From: Sphingobacteriaceae bacterium
GTDB taxonomy: Bacteria > Bacteroidota > Bacteroidia > Sphingobacteriales > Sphingobacteriaceae
Direction of reading: 5' to 3'
DNA length: 64,000 bases
Assembly: GCA_903642215.1 (NCBI GenBank)
Contig: CAHJWG010000004.1
Location: 124,001 to 188,000, forward strand
The notes beneath the pieces were generated by a model that saw only the letters and a list, made by a program, of their open reading frames with translations, made no database searches and was not told where the DNA came from. How positions within the stretch are numbered: position 1 is the stretch's first letter; the number at the start of each line of letters is the position of its first letter. The position numbers and the translations under genes are program-made. This document shows, one piece after another, positions 1-8,129 of this stretch.

Positions 1-2
1 AA

Positions 3-101
3 ATTTACTTGAACAGATTGAGTGATTACCTGTTCATGCTGGCAAGAAAGATTGGTTATGAGCAAAATATAGCAGAAAACACCTGGATTCCGAGGAATTA
101 A
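3..101 (+). CDS. Cob(I)yrinic acid a,c-diamide adenosyltransferase, C-terminal end (partial)
   Basis: An open frame enters from the left edge and stops at TAA 99-101, giving about 32 residues. They contain the segment YLNRLSDYLFMLAR followed by KIGYEQN, which matches the C-terminal helix of PduO-type ATP:cob(I)alamin adenosyltransferases. That family transfers adenosyl to cobalt to make coenzyme B12. Only the tail is visible, so the assignment rests on this one conserved segment. The reading frame has no internal stop and is on the same strand as the next gene. Confidence 0.72.
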   Translation: MYLNRLSDYLFMLARKIGYEQNIAENTWIPRN

Positions 102-137
102 TGCTTTGAAAATGCTAATTATCAAAATTTAATATTA

Positions 138-145
138 TACTTTTG
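138..145 (+). promoter_or_regulatory. Bacteroidota -7 box TAnnTTTG
   Basis: TACTTTTG matches the TAnnTTTG -7 consensus known for Bacteroidota. It lies 27 bases before the ATG of the DUF2795 gene, giving a normal short leader. No convincing -33 TTG box was picked out. Confidence 0.5.
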
Positions 146-172
146 CAAACTTTTAAAAAATAGATTTTTATT

Positions 173-394
173 ATGTATTGGACACTTGAACTGGCATCGC
201 ATTTAGAGGATGCACCATGGCCTGCAACTAAAGATGAACTGATTGACTATGCAATCCGTTCCGGAGCACCGGTTGAGGTAATAGAAAATTTACAGGCATT
301 GGAAGATGACGGCGAGCCGTATGAAAATATAGAAGAGATTTGGCCTGATTATCCTACAAAAGACGATTTCTTTTTTAATGAAGACGAATATTAG
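173..394 (+). CDS. DUF2795 domain protein
   Basis: A 73-residue acidic protein beginning MYWTLELASHLEDAPWPA, with the conserved run ATKDELIDYAIRSGAP in its first half. This is the signature of the small DUF2795 proteins that are widespread in Bacteroidota. The C-terminus is rich in Asp, Glu and aromatic residues. It has no signal peptide or membrane segment, so it is probably cytoplasmic. The biochemical function of the family is unknown to me. It has its own -7 box just upstream and is followed by a stretch without a gene, so it is probably monocistronic. Confidence 0.85.
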   Translation: MYWTLELASHLEDAPWPATKDELIDYAIRSGAPVEVIENLQALEDDGEPYENIEEIWPDYPTKDDFFFNEDEY

Positions 395-524
395 TTAAAA
401 AACAATAATAATCCGTTGATAGATTAACCAGTATTTATCCTGAACAAAATTTTATCAGATTTTTGGAACAGTTGTAGTATAATGTTGTTTAAGAAAAATC
501 TACTTAAACTTAAACACAAAAATC

Positions 525-686
525 ATGGGAAATTTACTTTATCTAATCGCGGTGATTCTGGTAATTATCTGGGCTGTAGGCTTCTTGTTTCACGGGCTTG
601 GAACTTTCGGCGATGGCGGATTAATACATGCACTACTGGTTATAGCCATTATTATTGTATTGTTAAAAGTGATCAGAAGAGCTTAA
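525..686 (+). CDS. Small two-helix membrane protein (lmo0937/DUF5670-like)
   Basis: A 53-residue ORF starts at ATG 525 with MGNLLYLIAVILVIIW and ends KVIRRA. It has two hydrophobic segments (about residues 4-22 and 34-48) separated by a Gly-rich turn (HGLGTFGDGG), the layout of the lmo0937 family of tiny membrane proteins. These are often stress-linked, but their mechanism is unknown. A longer ORF in another frame (482-865) covers the same DNA and lacks protein-like character. A strong terminator follows 18 bases after the stop, which supports this as the real transcribed gene. Confidence 0.7.
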   Translation: MGNLLYLIAVILVIIWAVGFLFHGLGTFGDGGLIHALLVIAIIIVLLKVIRRA

Positions 687-703
687 AAACTATTTGCTTA
701 AAA

Positions 704-728
704 AAAGCCGCTGTTAATCAGCGGCTTT
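704..728. terminator. Bidirectional rho-independent terminator
   Basis: The stem AAAGCCGCTG (704-713) pairs with CAGCGGCTTT (719-728) around a 5-base loop, with A-runs on the left and T-rich sequence on the right. It separates the convergent small membrane protein gene and ispD. The ispD stop codon (718-720) lies in the loop and stem. Confidence 0.85.
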
Positions 729-1395
729 CTTCTTTTAAAATCAATTCTGCAACCTGCAGATCAATCGGAAAAGTTATTTTGAAATTATCAGGATCTCCCG
801 GCAATAAATTTATTTGTACGCCCGAACTTTCTACCACGCTTGCATCATCAGTAAAATTTTCCTGATATTCTTGTTCGTAAGCTTTTTTTAACAATTGAGA
901 TTGGAATGTTTGCGGCGTTTGCACTAAAAAAACCTGATTCCGGTTCAGGCTTTTAGAAATTCCGTCAGCTTCCTGCAAACGTACCGAATCTTTACTTGGC
1001 ACAGCAACTACTGCATTACCATTATTTAAAGCTTTTTCGTAAGCTTCGGCAATAATATTTACGTTAATTAAAGGCCGGACAGCATCATGAATGGCAACAA
1101 CAGAAGTTTCCTCAATTAAATCCAATGCTTCTTTTACACTATAAAATCTGGTGCTTCCACCTGCAACCAATTTATGTTTGATATTGAACTGATATTTTCG
1201 ACACAAATCCTTCCAAGAATCAAAATACTGTTTATTTAGCACGACTATAATTTCCGGTTTTTGCGGAGAAGCAAAAAAAGCAGAAATTGTGTGCATAATC
1301 ACCGGCTTGCCGTTCAGTATTAAAAACTGTTTGGGGAGCGAGGCATTCATTCTCGTTCCGGAGCCTCCTGCAACAATTACGGCATAATATTTCAT
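718..1395 (-). CDS. ispD: 2-C-methyl-D-erythritol 4-phosphate cytidylyltransferase
   Basis: IspD joins CTP to MEP in the non-mevalonate isoprenoid pathway, in the cytoplasm. The 225-residue protein starts MKYYAVIVAGGSGTRM, the nucleotide-binding loop of the family, followed by the PKQF motif, and later has AIHDAVRPL and VAVPSKDSV. The open frame runs upstream to a TTG at 1446, but those 17 extra residues are a translation of the dispersed motif at 1429-1444. The ATG at 1395 gives the normal family length and is preferred. It lies 47 bases downstream of the queA stop on the same strand, so the two are probably co-transcribed. Confidence 0.93.
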   Translation of the reverse strand: MKYYAVIVAGGSGTRMNASLPKQFLILNGKPVIMHTISAFFASPQKPEIIVVLNKQYFDSWKDLCRKYQFNIKHKLVAGGSTRFYSVKEALDLIEETSVVAIHDAVRPLINVNIIAEAYEKALNNGNAVVAVPSKDSVRLQEADGISKSLNRNQVFLVQTPQTFQSQLLKKAYEQEYQENFTDDASVVESSGVQINLLPGDPDNFKITFPIDLQVAELILKEESR

Positions 1396-1428
1396 CGTTG
1401 TTGCAAGAGTGTATTGAAGTTTTTTAGG

Positions 1429-1444
1429 TGATAAAAGAAGTATC
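1429..1444 (+). repeat. Dispersed motif copy (TGATAAAAGAAGTATC)
   Basis: A perfect copy of the window-wide motif, sitting in the queA-ispD junction and overlapping the queA stop codon (1443-1445). It produces a spurious upstream extension of the ispD frame. Confidence 0.8.
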
Positions 1445-2492
1445 AAATAATCAGCATGGCATCACCGTAACTGTAAAAACGATATTTTTCTTTAATGGCA
1501 ACTTCATAAGCATTCATCACATGATCGTAACCGCCAAAAGCAGAAACCATCATCAGTAAAGTAGATTCCGGCGTGTGGAAATTAGTAATCATGGAGTTGG
1601 CAATACTGAAATCGTATGGTGGAAAAATAAATTTACTGGTCCAGTCGTTTGCTGCTTTTAAAGTATGGCTTGCAGAAACTGCAGATTCGATCGACCGCAT
1701 AGAAGTTGTGCCAACCGCACAGATTTTACGTTTATTTTCGATGCCGCGGTTTACAATATCAGCTTGTTTCTGGTCAATAATAAACTGTTCAGAATCCATT
1801 TTGTGCTTAGTTAAATCTTCCACCTCCACCGGGCGAAAGGTTCCTAAACCAACATGCAGCGTTACTTCTGCAAACTCTACACCTTTAAGTTCCAAGCGTT
1901 TTAACAGTTCGCGGCTAAAATGCAAACCTGCGGTTGGTGCCGCAACAGCACCTTCATTTTTGGCAAAAATAGTTTGGTAACGCTCTTTGTCTTCGGCAGT
2001 TGCCTTGCGTTTAATGTATTTCGGAAGCGGGGTTTCTCCTAAAATCTCTACATTTTTTCTAAATTCTTCGTCTGTTCCGTCAAATAAAAAACGGATGGTA
2101 CGGCCGCGGGAAGTTGTATTATCTACCACTTCGGCAATTAAAAGGTCATCATCACCAAAATATAATTTATTTCCCACCCGAATTTTACGTGCCGGATCAA
2201 CTAAAACATCCCATAAACGAAGCTCTTTATTTAATTCACGCAGTAAAAAAACTTCTATTGTAGCACCGGTTTTTTCCTTGTTTCCATACAAACGTGCCGG
2301 AAAAACTTTGGTATTATTTAGAATCATCACATCCTTATCGTCATAATATTCTAAAATATCTTTAAAAATTTTATGTTCGATTTTGCCCGAATCTTTATGC
2401 AGCACCATCAGCCTGGATTCGTCCCGCTTTTCTGAAGGTGTATGTGCAATTAAGGATTCTGGTAAATTGAACTTAAACTGAGATAATTTCAT
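1443..2492 (-). CDS. queA: S-adenosylmethionine:tRNA ribosyltransferase-isomerase
   Basis: QueA transfers and isomerises the ribose of SAM onto preQ1 at the tRNA wobble position to make epoxyqueuosine. The 349-residue sequence carries the family signatures: PESLIAHTP near the start with RDESRLMVL, the APTAGLHFS block, [11 protein letters not shown], and near the C-terminus [18 protein letters not shown]. Length is normal. A TACATTTG -7 box lies 26 bases upstream. ispD follows in the same direction. Another queuosine-pathway gene, queE, is present at about 17 kb, consistent with a complete pathway in this organism. Confidence 0.95.
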   Translation of the reverse strand: MKLSQFKFNLPESLIAHTPSEKRDESRLMVLHKDSGKIEHKIFKDILEYYDDKDVMILNNTKVFPARLYGNKEKTGATIEVFLLRELNKELRLWDVLVDPARKIRVGNKLYFGDDDLLIAEVVDNTTSRGRTIRFLFDGTDEEFRKNVEILGETPLPKYIKRKATAEDKERYQTIFAKNEGAVAAPTAGLHFSRELLKRLELKGVEFAEVTLHVGLGTFRPVEVEDLTKHKMDSEQFIIDQKQADIVNRGIENKRKICAVGTTSMRSIESAVSASHTLKAANDWTSKFIFPPYDFSIANSMITNFHTPESTLLMMVSAFGGYDHVMNAYEVAIKEKYRFYSYGDAMLII

Positions 2493-2517
2493 GATTTGAC
2501 GTAATAATTTAAGGGCG

Positions 2518-2525
2518 CAAATGTA
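2518..2525 (-). promoter_or_regulatory. -7 box TACATTTG for queA
   Basis: Read on the minus strand, TACATTTG exactly matches TAnnTTTG and is followed by GCGCCC. It sits 26 bases before the queA ATG, a plausible promoter for the queA-ispD unit. Confidence 0.55.
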
Positions 2526-2861
2526 CTAATTATATCCCTTAAACGATTGAGTTAAATTGCTGTTTTTTGTAGGGCAAAAGAAGTCTATAACAAATTAAAA
2601 TATAATTTTTACCGCTGCCAATACTACTTTTATACAGGTAAAATTGATGACCGCTGTTAATTTTGATTTTAATCAATCTATACTAACCTGAACTGTTTTT
2701 AGACAGATGATCATGATTTTTACATAAATTATGGATAAAAGCATCGTTTAACTACTAAACAATTGTACTTTTATCAGGTTAAAAAATGCCGGGAATGTTA
2801 TTTATATTGATAGATTTCTTAGTCGCCTGAAACCATTTATTATTACTTTACTCTATTTTTC
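2526..2861. other. AT-rich divergent intergenic region between queA and gltA
   Basis: No ORF or RNA gene is recognisable. The region must hold the gltA promoter. It contains a variant of the dispersed motif on the minus strand at 2621-2638 (core TATAAAAGTAGTAT) and shortened relatives near 2732 and 2765 in which the NAG part is missing. Confidence 0.4.
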
Positions 2862-4148
2862 ATGTCAGAAACAGCACAAATTAAGCTTTCAGAAAAAACA
2901 TACGACTTGCCTGTAATTACCGGAACGGAAAATGAAAAAGCAGTTGACATTGCAAAGCTCCGGGATTTAAGCGGATATATTACCTTAGATACGGGATATA
3001 AAAATACAGGTGCAACCCAAAGTGCAATTACTTTTTTGGATGGCGAGTTAGGGATTTTAAGATATCGAGGTTATTCTATTGAGCAGCTGGCCGAAAAATC
3101 TTCTTTTATGGAAGTTGCTTATTTGCTGATTTACGGCGAATTGCCAACCGAAAAACAAAGTGCTGATTTCCAAAATGAAATTAGCCGCCACACACTTGTT
3201 CATGAGGATATGAAGAAGTTTTTTGACGGATTCCCGAGCCATTCGCATCCGATGGGTCAGTTAGGATCGTTAGTTTGCTCGCTTTCTGCTTTTTATCCCG
3301 AATCTTTAGAAAGTAATCAAACCGAAACAGAAATCAATTTAACCATCATCAAAATGCTGGCTAAAATGAGTACGATTGTTTCCTGGATCTACAAAAAATC
3401 ATTAGGAAACCCGATTGTTTATCCGCAGAATAAATATGATTATGTAAGTAACTTTTTACATATGACTTTCGGCCAGCGCACCGAAGAATATAATGTTGAC
3501 CCGGTTTTGGTTGATGTGATGAACAAGCTGCTGATTTTGCATGCAGATCATGAGCAAAACTGTTCCACTTCAACTGTTCGGATTGTAGGTTCTTCAGATT
3601 GTAATTTGTACGCCTCGATTTCTGCCGGGATTTCTGCTTTATGGGGGCCGCTTCACGGTGGTGCCAATCAGGCTGTAATTGAAATGCTGGAGCAGATTAA
3701 AAATGATGGCGGCGATACTGCAAAATGGATTGCGAAGGCAAAAGATAAAAATGATCCTTTCCGTTTGATGGGATTTGGCCATCGGGTTTATAAAAATTTT
3801 GATCCGAGAGCTAAAATCATTAAAAAAGCTTGCGATGATATATTAGAAAAACTTGGCGTAAACGATCCGGTTTTAGAAATTGCCAAGCAGCTGGAAGAAG
3901 TAGCTTTGAAAGATGAATATTTTGTGCAGCGGAAACTGTATCCGAATGTGGATTTTTATTCGGGCATCATTTATCGTGCTTTAGGTTTCCCAACGGATAT
4001 GTTTACCGTGCTTTTTGCTCTGGGAAGATTACCCGGCTGGATTGCGCAATGGAAAGAAATGAAAGCGAACAAAGAGCCGATTGGCCGCCCGCGCCAGGTT
4101 TATGTTGGTGCAACTGAACGGGAATATGTAGAAAAGCAATCGAGATAA
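2862..4148 (+). CDS. gltA: Citrate synthase (type II)
   Basis: This enzyme condenses oxaloacetate and acetyl-CoA at the entry of the TCA cycle. The 428-residue length and the N-terminal extension before the catalytic core are typical of the hexameric type II enzyme. Catalytic motifs are visible: the His of GPLHGGANQAVIEML, the His and Arg region of GFGHRVYKNFDPRA, and the Asp of NVDFYSGIIYRALGFP. The C-terminal GRPRQVYVGATEREYV block is also standard. ATG 2862 gives MSETAQIKLSEKTYDLP, the usual start. It stands alone between an intergenic promoter region and a terminator. Confidence 0.96.
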   Translation: MSETAQIKLSEKTYDLPVITGTENEKAVDIAKLRDLSGYITLDTGYKNTGATQSAITFLDGELGILRYRGYSIEQLAEKSSFMEVAYLLIYGELPTEKQSADFQNEISRHTLVHEDMKKFFDGFPSHSHPMGQLGSLVCSLSAFYPESLESNQTETEINLTIIKMLAKMSTIVSWIYKKSLGNPIVYPQNKYDYVSNFLHMTFGQRTEEYNVDPVLVDVMNKLLILHADHEQNCSTSTVRIVGSSDCNLYASISAGISALWGPLHGGANQAVIEMLEQIKNDGGDTAKWIAKAKDKNDPFRLMGFGHRVYKNFDPRAKIIKKACDDILEKLGVNDPVLEIAKQLEEVALKDEYFVQRKLYPNVDFYSGIIYRALGFPTDMFTVLFALGRLPGWIAQWKEMKANKEPIGRPRQVYVGATEREYVEKQSR

Positions 4149-4162
4149 AACTTGAAAATTTA

Positions 4163-4201
4163 TATGATAAAAGAAGCTTCCCTAAAAAGGAGGCTTTTTT
4201 T
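4163..4201 (+). terminator. gltA terminator built on a motif copy
   Basis: A near-consensus motif (TATGATAAAAGAAGCTTC, 4163-4180) runs into a hairpin: AAGCTTCC (4174-4181) pairs with GGAGGCTT (4189-4196, one wobble), followed by a T-run to 4201. It lies just after the gltA stop. Confidence 0.75.
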
Positions 4202-4214
4202 GTTATTTGTCTTT

Positions 4215-4311
4215 GTTGTCATCCCGGCGGTAGGAGGGATCTTTATCGAAAAAATACAAGTTCTATTACTACTTGAAAGAAGATTTCTCCCTTTGGGTCG
4301 AAATGACAGAT
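4215..4311. repeat. REP-like palindromic repeat, family A copy 1
   Basis: Arms of about 28 bases (near 4215-4242 and 4284-4311) form an imperfect inverted repeat of the GTCAT...GGGAGGGATCTT type. The central part, with TACAAGTT, resembles the second copy at 34870-34960. It lies between the convergent gltA and nucleoside transporter genes. A further dispersed motif copy (CATGCTTCTTTTAGCA) follows at 4329-4344. Confidence 0.6.
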
Positions 4312-4353
4312 GTAGTTAAAATACCAAGCATGCTTCTTTTAGCACATAAAAAT

Positions 4354-5631
4354 CTACATTAAAATACCGGCAATTGTTGCGGATAAATAAGAAGCTAAAG
4401 TTCCGCAAACCAAAGCTTTGATACCTAATTTAGCTAAATCGTGGCGGCGATCAGGAGCCAGCTCGCCGATACCGCCAACCTGTATCGCGATAGAACTGAA
4501 ATTGGCAAATCCGCAGAGTGCAAAACTGGCGATTACCAATGCTTTCGGTGTTAAAAGAGCTTTAATTTTAATGAGATCAAGATAAGCAACAAATTCATTG
4601 AGCACCATTTTGGTTCCCATTAAAGATCCTACAGCTCTAACATCTTTATTCGGAACGCCCATCGCCCAGGCAAAAACAGAAAATAAGGCACCTAAAAGTT
4701 GTTTTAAACTAAGGGTTTTTAAATCAATACCAATAAAATTTAGATTTGCATGCAGGTTGTTTCCCATAAAAAAACCAATTTTCCCCAGCACATAATCAAC
4801 CAAAGCAATAATGGCAATAAAGCCAATCAGCATGGCGATCACGTTTAAACCGATTTTTAAACCATCGCTTGCACCGTGGGAAATGGCATCAACCAAATTT
4901 GCATCCGTTTTTTTTATTTCTAATGAAACCTTTCCTTTCGTTTCGGATATTTCTGTTTCCGGCCAAACTATTTTAGAAATTACCAAAGCACCGGGCGCGG
5001 CCATAATGCTGGCTGCCAGCAGATACTCGGCAGGAACGCCAAAGGAAATATAAACTGCCATTACGCCGCCGGCGATGCAGGCCATACTGCCAGCCATAGA
5101 AGCCAATAATTCTGACATGGTCATCCCTTTTAAAAATGGTTTGATCATGATTTGTGCTTCCACCTGGCCAACAAAAGTGCTGGCTACGTTTGATAAAGCC
5201 TCTGCGCCCGAAACGCCCATCACTTTATAAACAACAATGGCAACCCATTTTACGATGCGTTGCATAATGCCCAAGTGATAAGCCACACTAACCAAAACGG
5301 CCACAAAAATAATGGTTGGGATAATACTGAAAAAGAAAATGGTGTTTACATTGGTGCCGAAAGCTTTGTTTAAAAAAAGCCGATCTGTAAGCGGGCCGAA
5401 AACAAAAGTTGCACCAACATGCGAAAAATCAAGCAGTCTGGAAACTTTTTCGCCCAACCACGAAAAAATAAATTTTCCGACAGGTGTTTTCAAAATAAAC
5501 AAAGCCAAAGCCAGCTGAATGGCTAAACCAGAACCCACTACGCGGTAATTAATTGCTTTTCTGTTGTTTGATAATAAAAAAGCAATTGCAAAAATAAGTA
5601 CAACGCCTATCAGTCCGGTAAATCTTTCCAT
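4354..5631 (-). CDS. Concentrative nucleoside transporter (CNT/NupC family)
   Basis: An inner-membrane Na+- or H+-coupled nucleoside importer of 425 residues. The sequence is strongly hydrophobic, with about ten predicted segments. It contains the family hallmarks: an ALSNVASTFVGQVEAQ block around the middle, VMAVYISFG, and near the C-terminus GFANFSSIAIQVGGIGELAP, which carries the conserved N-F-x-S-I-A-I-Q motif. The BFN nuclease gene lies 75 bases upstream on the same strand; both could form a nucleotide-salvage unit, but co-transcription is an inference. ATG at 5629-5631 is a good start. Confidence 0.92.
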   Translation of the reverse strand: MERFTGLIGVVLIFAIAFLLSNNRKAINYRVVGSGLAIQLALALFILKTPVGKFIFSWLGEKVSRLLDFSHVGATFVFGPLTDRLFLNKAFGTNVNTIFFFSIIPTIIFVAVLVSVAYHLGIMQRIVKWVAIVVYKVMGVSGAEALSNVASTFVGQVEAQIMIKPFLKGMTMSELLASMAGSMACIAGGVMAVYISFGVPAEYLLAASIMAAPGALVISKIVWPETEISETKGKVSLEIKKTDANLVDAISHGASDGLKIGLNVIAMLIGFIAIIALVDYVLGKIGFFMGNNLHANLNFIGIDLKTLSLKQLLGALFSVFAWAMGVPNKDVRAVGSLMGTKMVLNEFVAYLDLIKIKALLTPKALVIASFALCGFANFSSIAIQVGGIGELAPDRRHDLAKLGIKALVCGTLASYLSATIAGILM

Positions 5632-5706
5632 GTATAGTTTTCAGCTTTAAATTAAAGTGAAAATTAAAACTTTAGATTGGAAATTTTGAGAATATGTTGA
5701 TAAAAA

Positions 5707-6309
5707 TCAGGATGCTTTGCGGCGGGTAATTTCGTCCCTGATTTTTGCAGCTTTTTCATAAGCTTCTTCTGCCAGCGCATCTTTCAGTTTCACCTCCAAT
5801 TCTTCGGTGCTAAAAGAAGTATAACCTTTGGCAACAGCTGCAATATTTTTTTCTTCCTGCGGATCGGCATTGATGTTCTCAAGATAAACAAAATCGTTTC
5901 CTTCGATCACAATTCCGGCAGAAGATAAAATGAATTCGTAGGTATAAATCGGACAATTAAAACGAACAGCCATCGCAATTCCGTCAGAAGTACGGGCATC
6001 AATTTCCATCGTTTTCTTTCCGTCAGAACAAATCAGCTTAGAATAAAATATCCCGTCGATCAGATTATAAATAATAACCTCCTGGATGCTGATGTGGAAC
6101 GACTGCGCAAATGTTTTAAAAAGGTCATGTGTTAACGGGCGGCTGGGTGTCATTTTTTCTATTTCGATGGCAATCGCCTGCGCCTCAAAACTACCGATCA
6201 CAATTGGTAAACGCCTTCTGCCGCTCACTTCGCCCAAAACCAATGCGTATGCGCCCGATTGTGTTTGGCTGTAAGATAAGCCCACAATATCTAATTTTAT
6301 TTTTTGCAT
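5707..6309 (-). CDS. Bifunctional nuclease (BFN/DUF151) family protein with UVR motif
   Basis: A 200-residue protein starting MQKIKLDIVGLSYSQTQSGA, followed by LVLGEVSGRRRLPIVIGSFEAQAIA, the conserved core of the BFN (DUF151) fold. The last 35 residues (EELEVKLKDALAEEAYEKAAKIRDEI) form a UvrB/UvrC-type motif, which in other proteins mediates protein-protein contact. Plant and Thermotoga relatives show RNase/DNase activity; the role here is unproven. The frame extends upstream to GTG 6324, but ATG 6309 matches the usual N-terminus. A dispersed motif copy lies inside the gene at 5809-5822. Confidence 0.88.
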   Translation of the reverse strand: MQKIKLDIVGLSYSQTQSGAYALVLGEVSGRRRLPIVIGSFEAQAIAIEIEKMTPSRPLTHDLFKTFAQSFHISIQEVIIYNLIDGIFYSKLICSDGKKTMEIDARTSDGIAMAVRFNCPIYTYEFILSSAGIVIEGNDFVYLENINADPQEEKNIAAVAKGYTSFSTEELEVKLKDALAEEAYEKAAKIRDEITRRKAS

Positions 6310-6575
6310 GTTGTTGCCCATCACGTCTGTACAAATCAGTTTTTAAGCTGATATTTCATAAATTATTATCACGCTAAGTAGTTTTTTATCAAATTGCTTA
6401 AGTAAATTCAACATAATCCCGGCTAGATCCTAAACTACAAGCCGCTTATATTAAATTGCGTGTTGTTATCCGTAAAAGTTATTTTTGCTGTTGTATCAAA
6501 CAATATTGCTGATACAAACTGTACTATCCGTAAAAACTACTTTTTCGCAAAAATAACAAAAATACACCGTTTAAA
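6310..6575. other. Divergent intergenic region, no gene seen
   Basis: It separates the BFN gene (minus) from the TPR gene (plus). It contains a small stem GTATCA/TGATAC and two CCGTAAAA direct repeats, near 6472 and 6528. No promoter was assigned with confidence. Confidence 0.3.
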
Positions 6576-6917
6576 ATGCAGCAAACCCGATTGGAAAAAC
6601 TTTTAACTTTTTTTAATGATGAGCCCGGAGATGAATTTCTCAAGTACGCGCTTGCTACAGAATATCTCCGGTTAAACGATACAGCCAAAGCATTGGAATT
6701 TTATGAAGATCTGATCAATAACCATCCGGCTTATGTGGGTACTTATTACCATTTAGGGAAGTTGTACGAAGCTTTAAACCGAAAAACAGATGCTTCTTTT
6801 ACCTATGAAAAAGGCATGGAAGCTGCCCGAAAAGTAAACGATCAGCATGCTTTTGCCGAGTTGCAAGGCGTGTACCGCGAGCTAACCAACTGGAAAGATG
6901 AATACGAAGACGATTAA
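6576..6917 (+). CDS. Small TPR protein
   Basis: A 113-residue soluble protein made of about two tetratricopeptide repeats. FLKYALATEYLRLNDTAKALEFYEDLINNHP and the following YVGTYYHLGKLYEALNRKTDASFTYEKGMEAA fit the W4-L7-G8-Y11-A20-F24-A27-P32 pattern approximately. TPRs serve as protein-protein scaffolds; the partner is unknown. There is no signal peptide. It ends 11 bases before the start of the chromate transporter gene, so the two are probably co-transcribed. A motif copy (6790-6803) encodes the DASFT segment. Confidence 0.85.
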   Translation: MQQTRLEKLLTFFNDEPGDEFLKYALATEYLRLNDTAKALEFYEDLINNHPAYVGTYYHLGKLYEALNRKTDASFTYEKGMEAARKVNDQHAFAELQGVYRELTNWKDEYEDD

Positions 6918-6928
6918 GCATCAGGATT

Positions 6929-8128
6929 TTGAGTAAACGCCAGATTTTATTTTTACGGGATGTATTGATTTATACTTTGCTGGCTTTTGGCGGCCCGCAA
7001 GCGCATTTGGCTTATTTATTAAGGGAATTTGTAGAAAAACGGCGTTATGTTTCCGAAGAAGAACTGATGGAGCTGAATGCGCTTTCACAGGTTTTGCCCG
7101 GCCCTTCTTCCACACAAACGCTGGTTGGAATTGCCTGGAAAGTAGGCGGTTTGCGCCTGGCATCACTTACGTTTTTTATCTGGGTAATTCCTTCGGCGAT
7201 ATTAATGTGTGTTGCTGCAATCGGCTACAAAATGTTTATAGAAAAAGGCATGTTTACGCATGTTTTTAAATTTGTTCAGCCGGTTACCGTAGGCGTAGTG
7301 GCTTACGCAGCTTATAGTTTTGGCCGGAAGTTTTTAAAGTCGGAACTCAGTATTTTGCTTTCACTTTCTGCAATGGCTGCAACTTTAATTTTACGAACGG
7401 CTTACGCTTTCCCGATCTTGATTATGATGGGCGGTATTATTTCTTCTGCTTTTGAGGCAAAACCGGAGGAAGATCAGCTTCGGGTAAAATTGTTTGCCAA
7501 TATTAACCGCCGAAAAGTAACTTACTTTATCGGTATCTTGTTGTTTTTTGCTGCTTTGGGTGCTATAATCAATCAAACTTCTCCGTTTAGTTTGCCTATC
7601 CGCCTGTTTGAAAACTTTTACCGCAACGGTATTTTAATTTTCGGCGGAGGCCAGGTTTTGGTTCCGCTGATGTTTACGGAGTTTGTGGAGATGAAACATT
7701 ACCTCAGCAATTCCGAGTTTTTATCCGGATATGCTTTGCAGCAGATCTTGCCGGGGCCAACTTTTGCCTTTACTTCTTTTATCGGTGGTTTAACGTTAGG
7801 CAACCGCGGCTACGGCATCAGCGGACAAATTGCCGGAAGTTTTATTTCTATGCTCGGCATCAATTTACCGGGTTTAATCCTGATTTTATTCATCGTTCCG
7901 TTTTGGAACGATTTGAAAAAAATTACGCGTATACGCAATTCTTTAAGCGGGATCAATGCTGTTGCCGTTGGGTTTATGGTTGCCGCTTTTCTGTTTTTAG
8001 CGCAACCGTTTATTACAGATCCGGTAGGAATTGGGTTGATGCTTGGTTCTTTTTTAGTCCTCAATTTTACACCGGTAAAAACACCTGTCGTAATTTTATT
8101 AGGGATTTTACTAAGTATTGTTTTCTGA
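6929..8128 (+). CDS. chrA: Chromate transporter (CHR family)
   Basis: A 399-residue membrane protein with the two homologous halves of bidomain ChrA proteins. Each half has a GGPxxxL/GGGQVLVP type motif and a LPGP motif: FGGPQAHLAYLL and QVLPGPSSTQ in the first, FGGGQVLVPLM and QILPGPTFAF in the second. Characterised members export chromate by proton antiport; the substrate here is inferred only from the family. The start is probably TTG 6929 (MSKRQILFLRDVL), since no ATG lies nearby in frame. The short spacing after the TPR gene supports an operon. Confidence 0.9.
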   Translation: MSKRQILFLRDVLIYTLLAFGGPQAHLAYLLREFVEKRRYVSEEELMELNALSQVLPGPSSTQTLVGIAWKVGGLRLASLTFFIWVIPSAILMCVAAIGYKMFIEKGMFTHVFKFVQPVTVGVVAYAAYSFGRKFLKSELSILLSLSAMAATLILRTAYAFPILIMMGGIISSAFEAKPEEDQLRVKLFANINRRKVTYFIGILLFFAALGAIINQTSPFSLPIRLFENFYRNGILIFGGGQVLVPLMFTEFVEMKHYLSNSEFLSGYALQQILPGPTFAFTSFIGGLTLGNRGYGISGQIAGSFISMLGINLPGLILILFIVPFWNDLKKITRIRNSLSGINAVAVGFMVAAFLFLAQPFITDPVGIGLMLGSFLVLNFTPVKTPVVILLGILLSIVF

Positions 8129-8129
8129 T

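Noticed and set aside
482..865. 127-residue ORF overlapping the 53-residue membrane protein
   Set aside because: Composition is unlike a protein, it runs through the terminator at 704-728 and antisense to ispD, and the alternative 525-686 frame gives a recognisable membrane protein.
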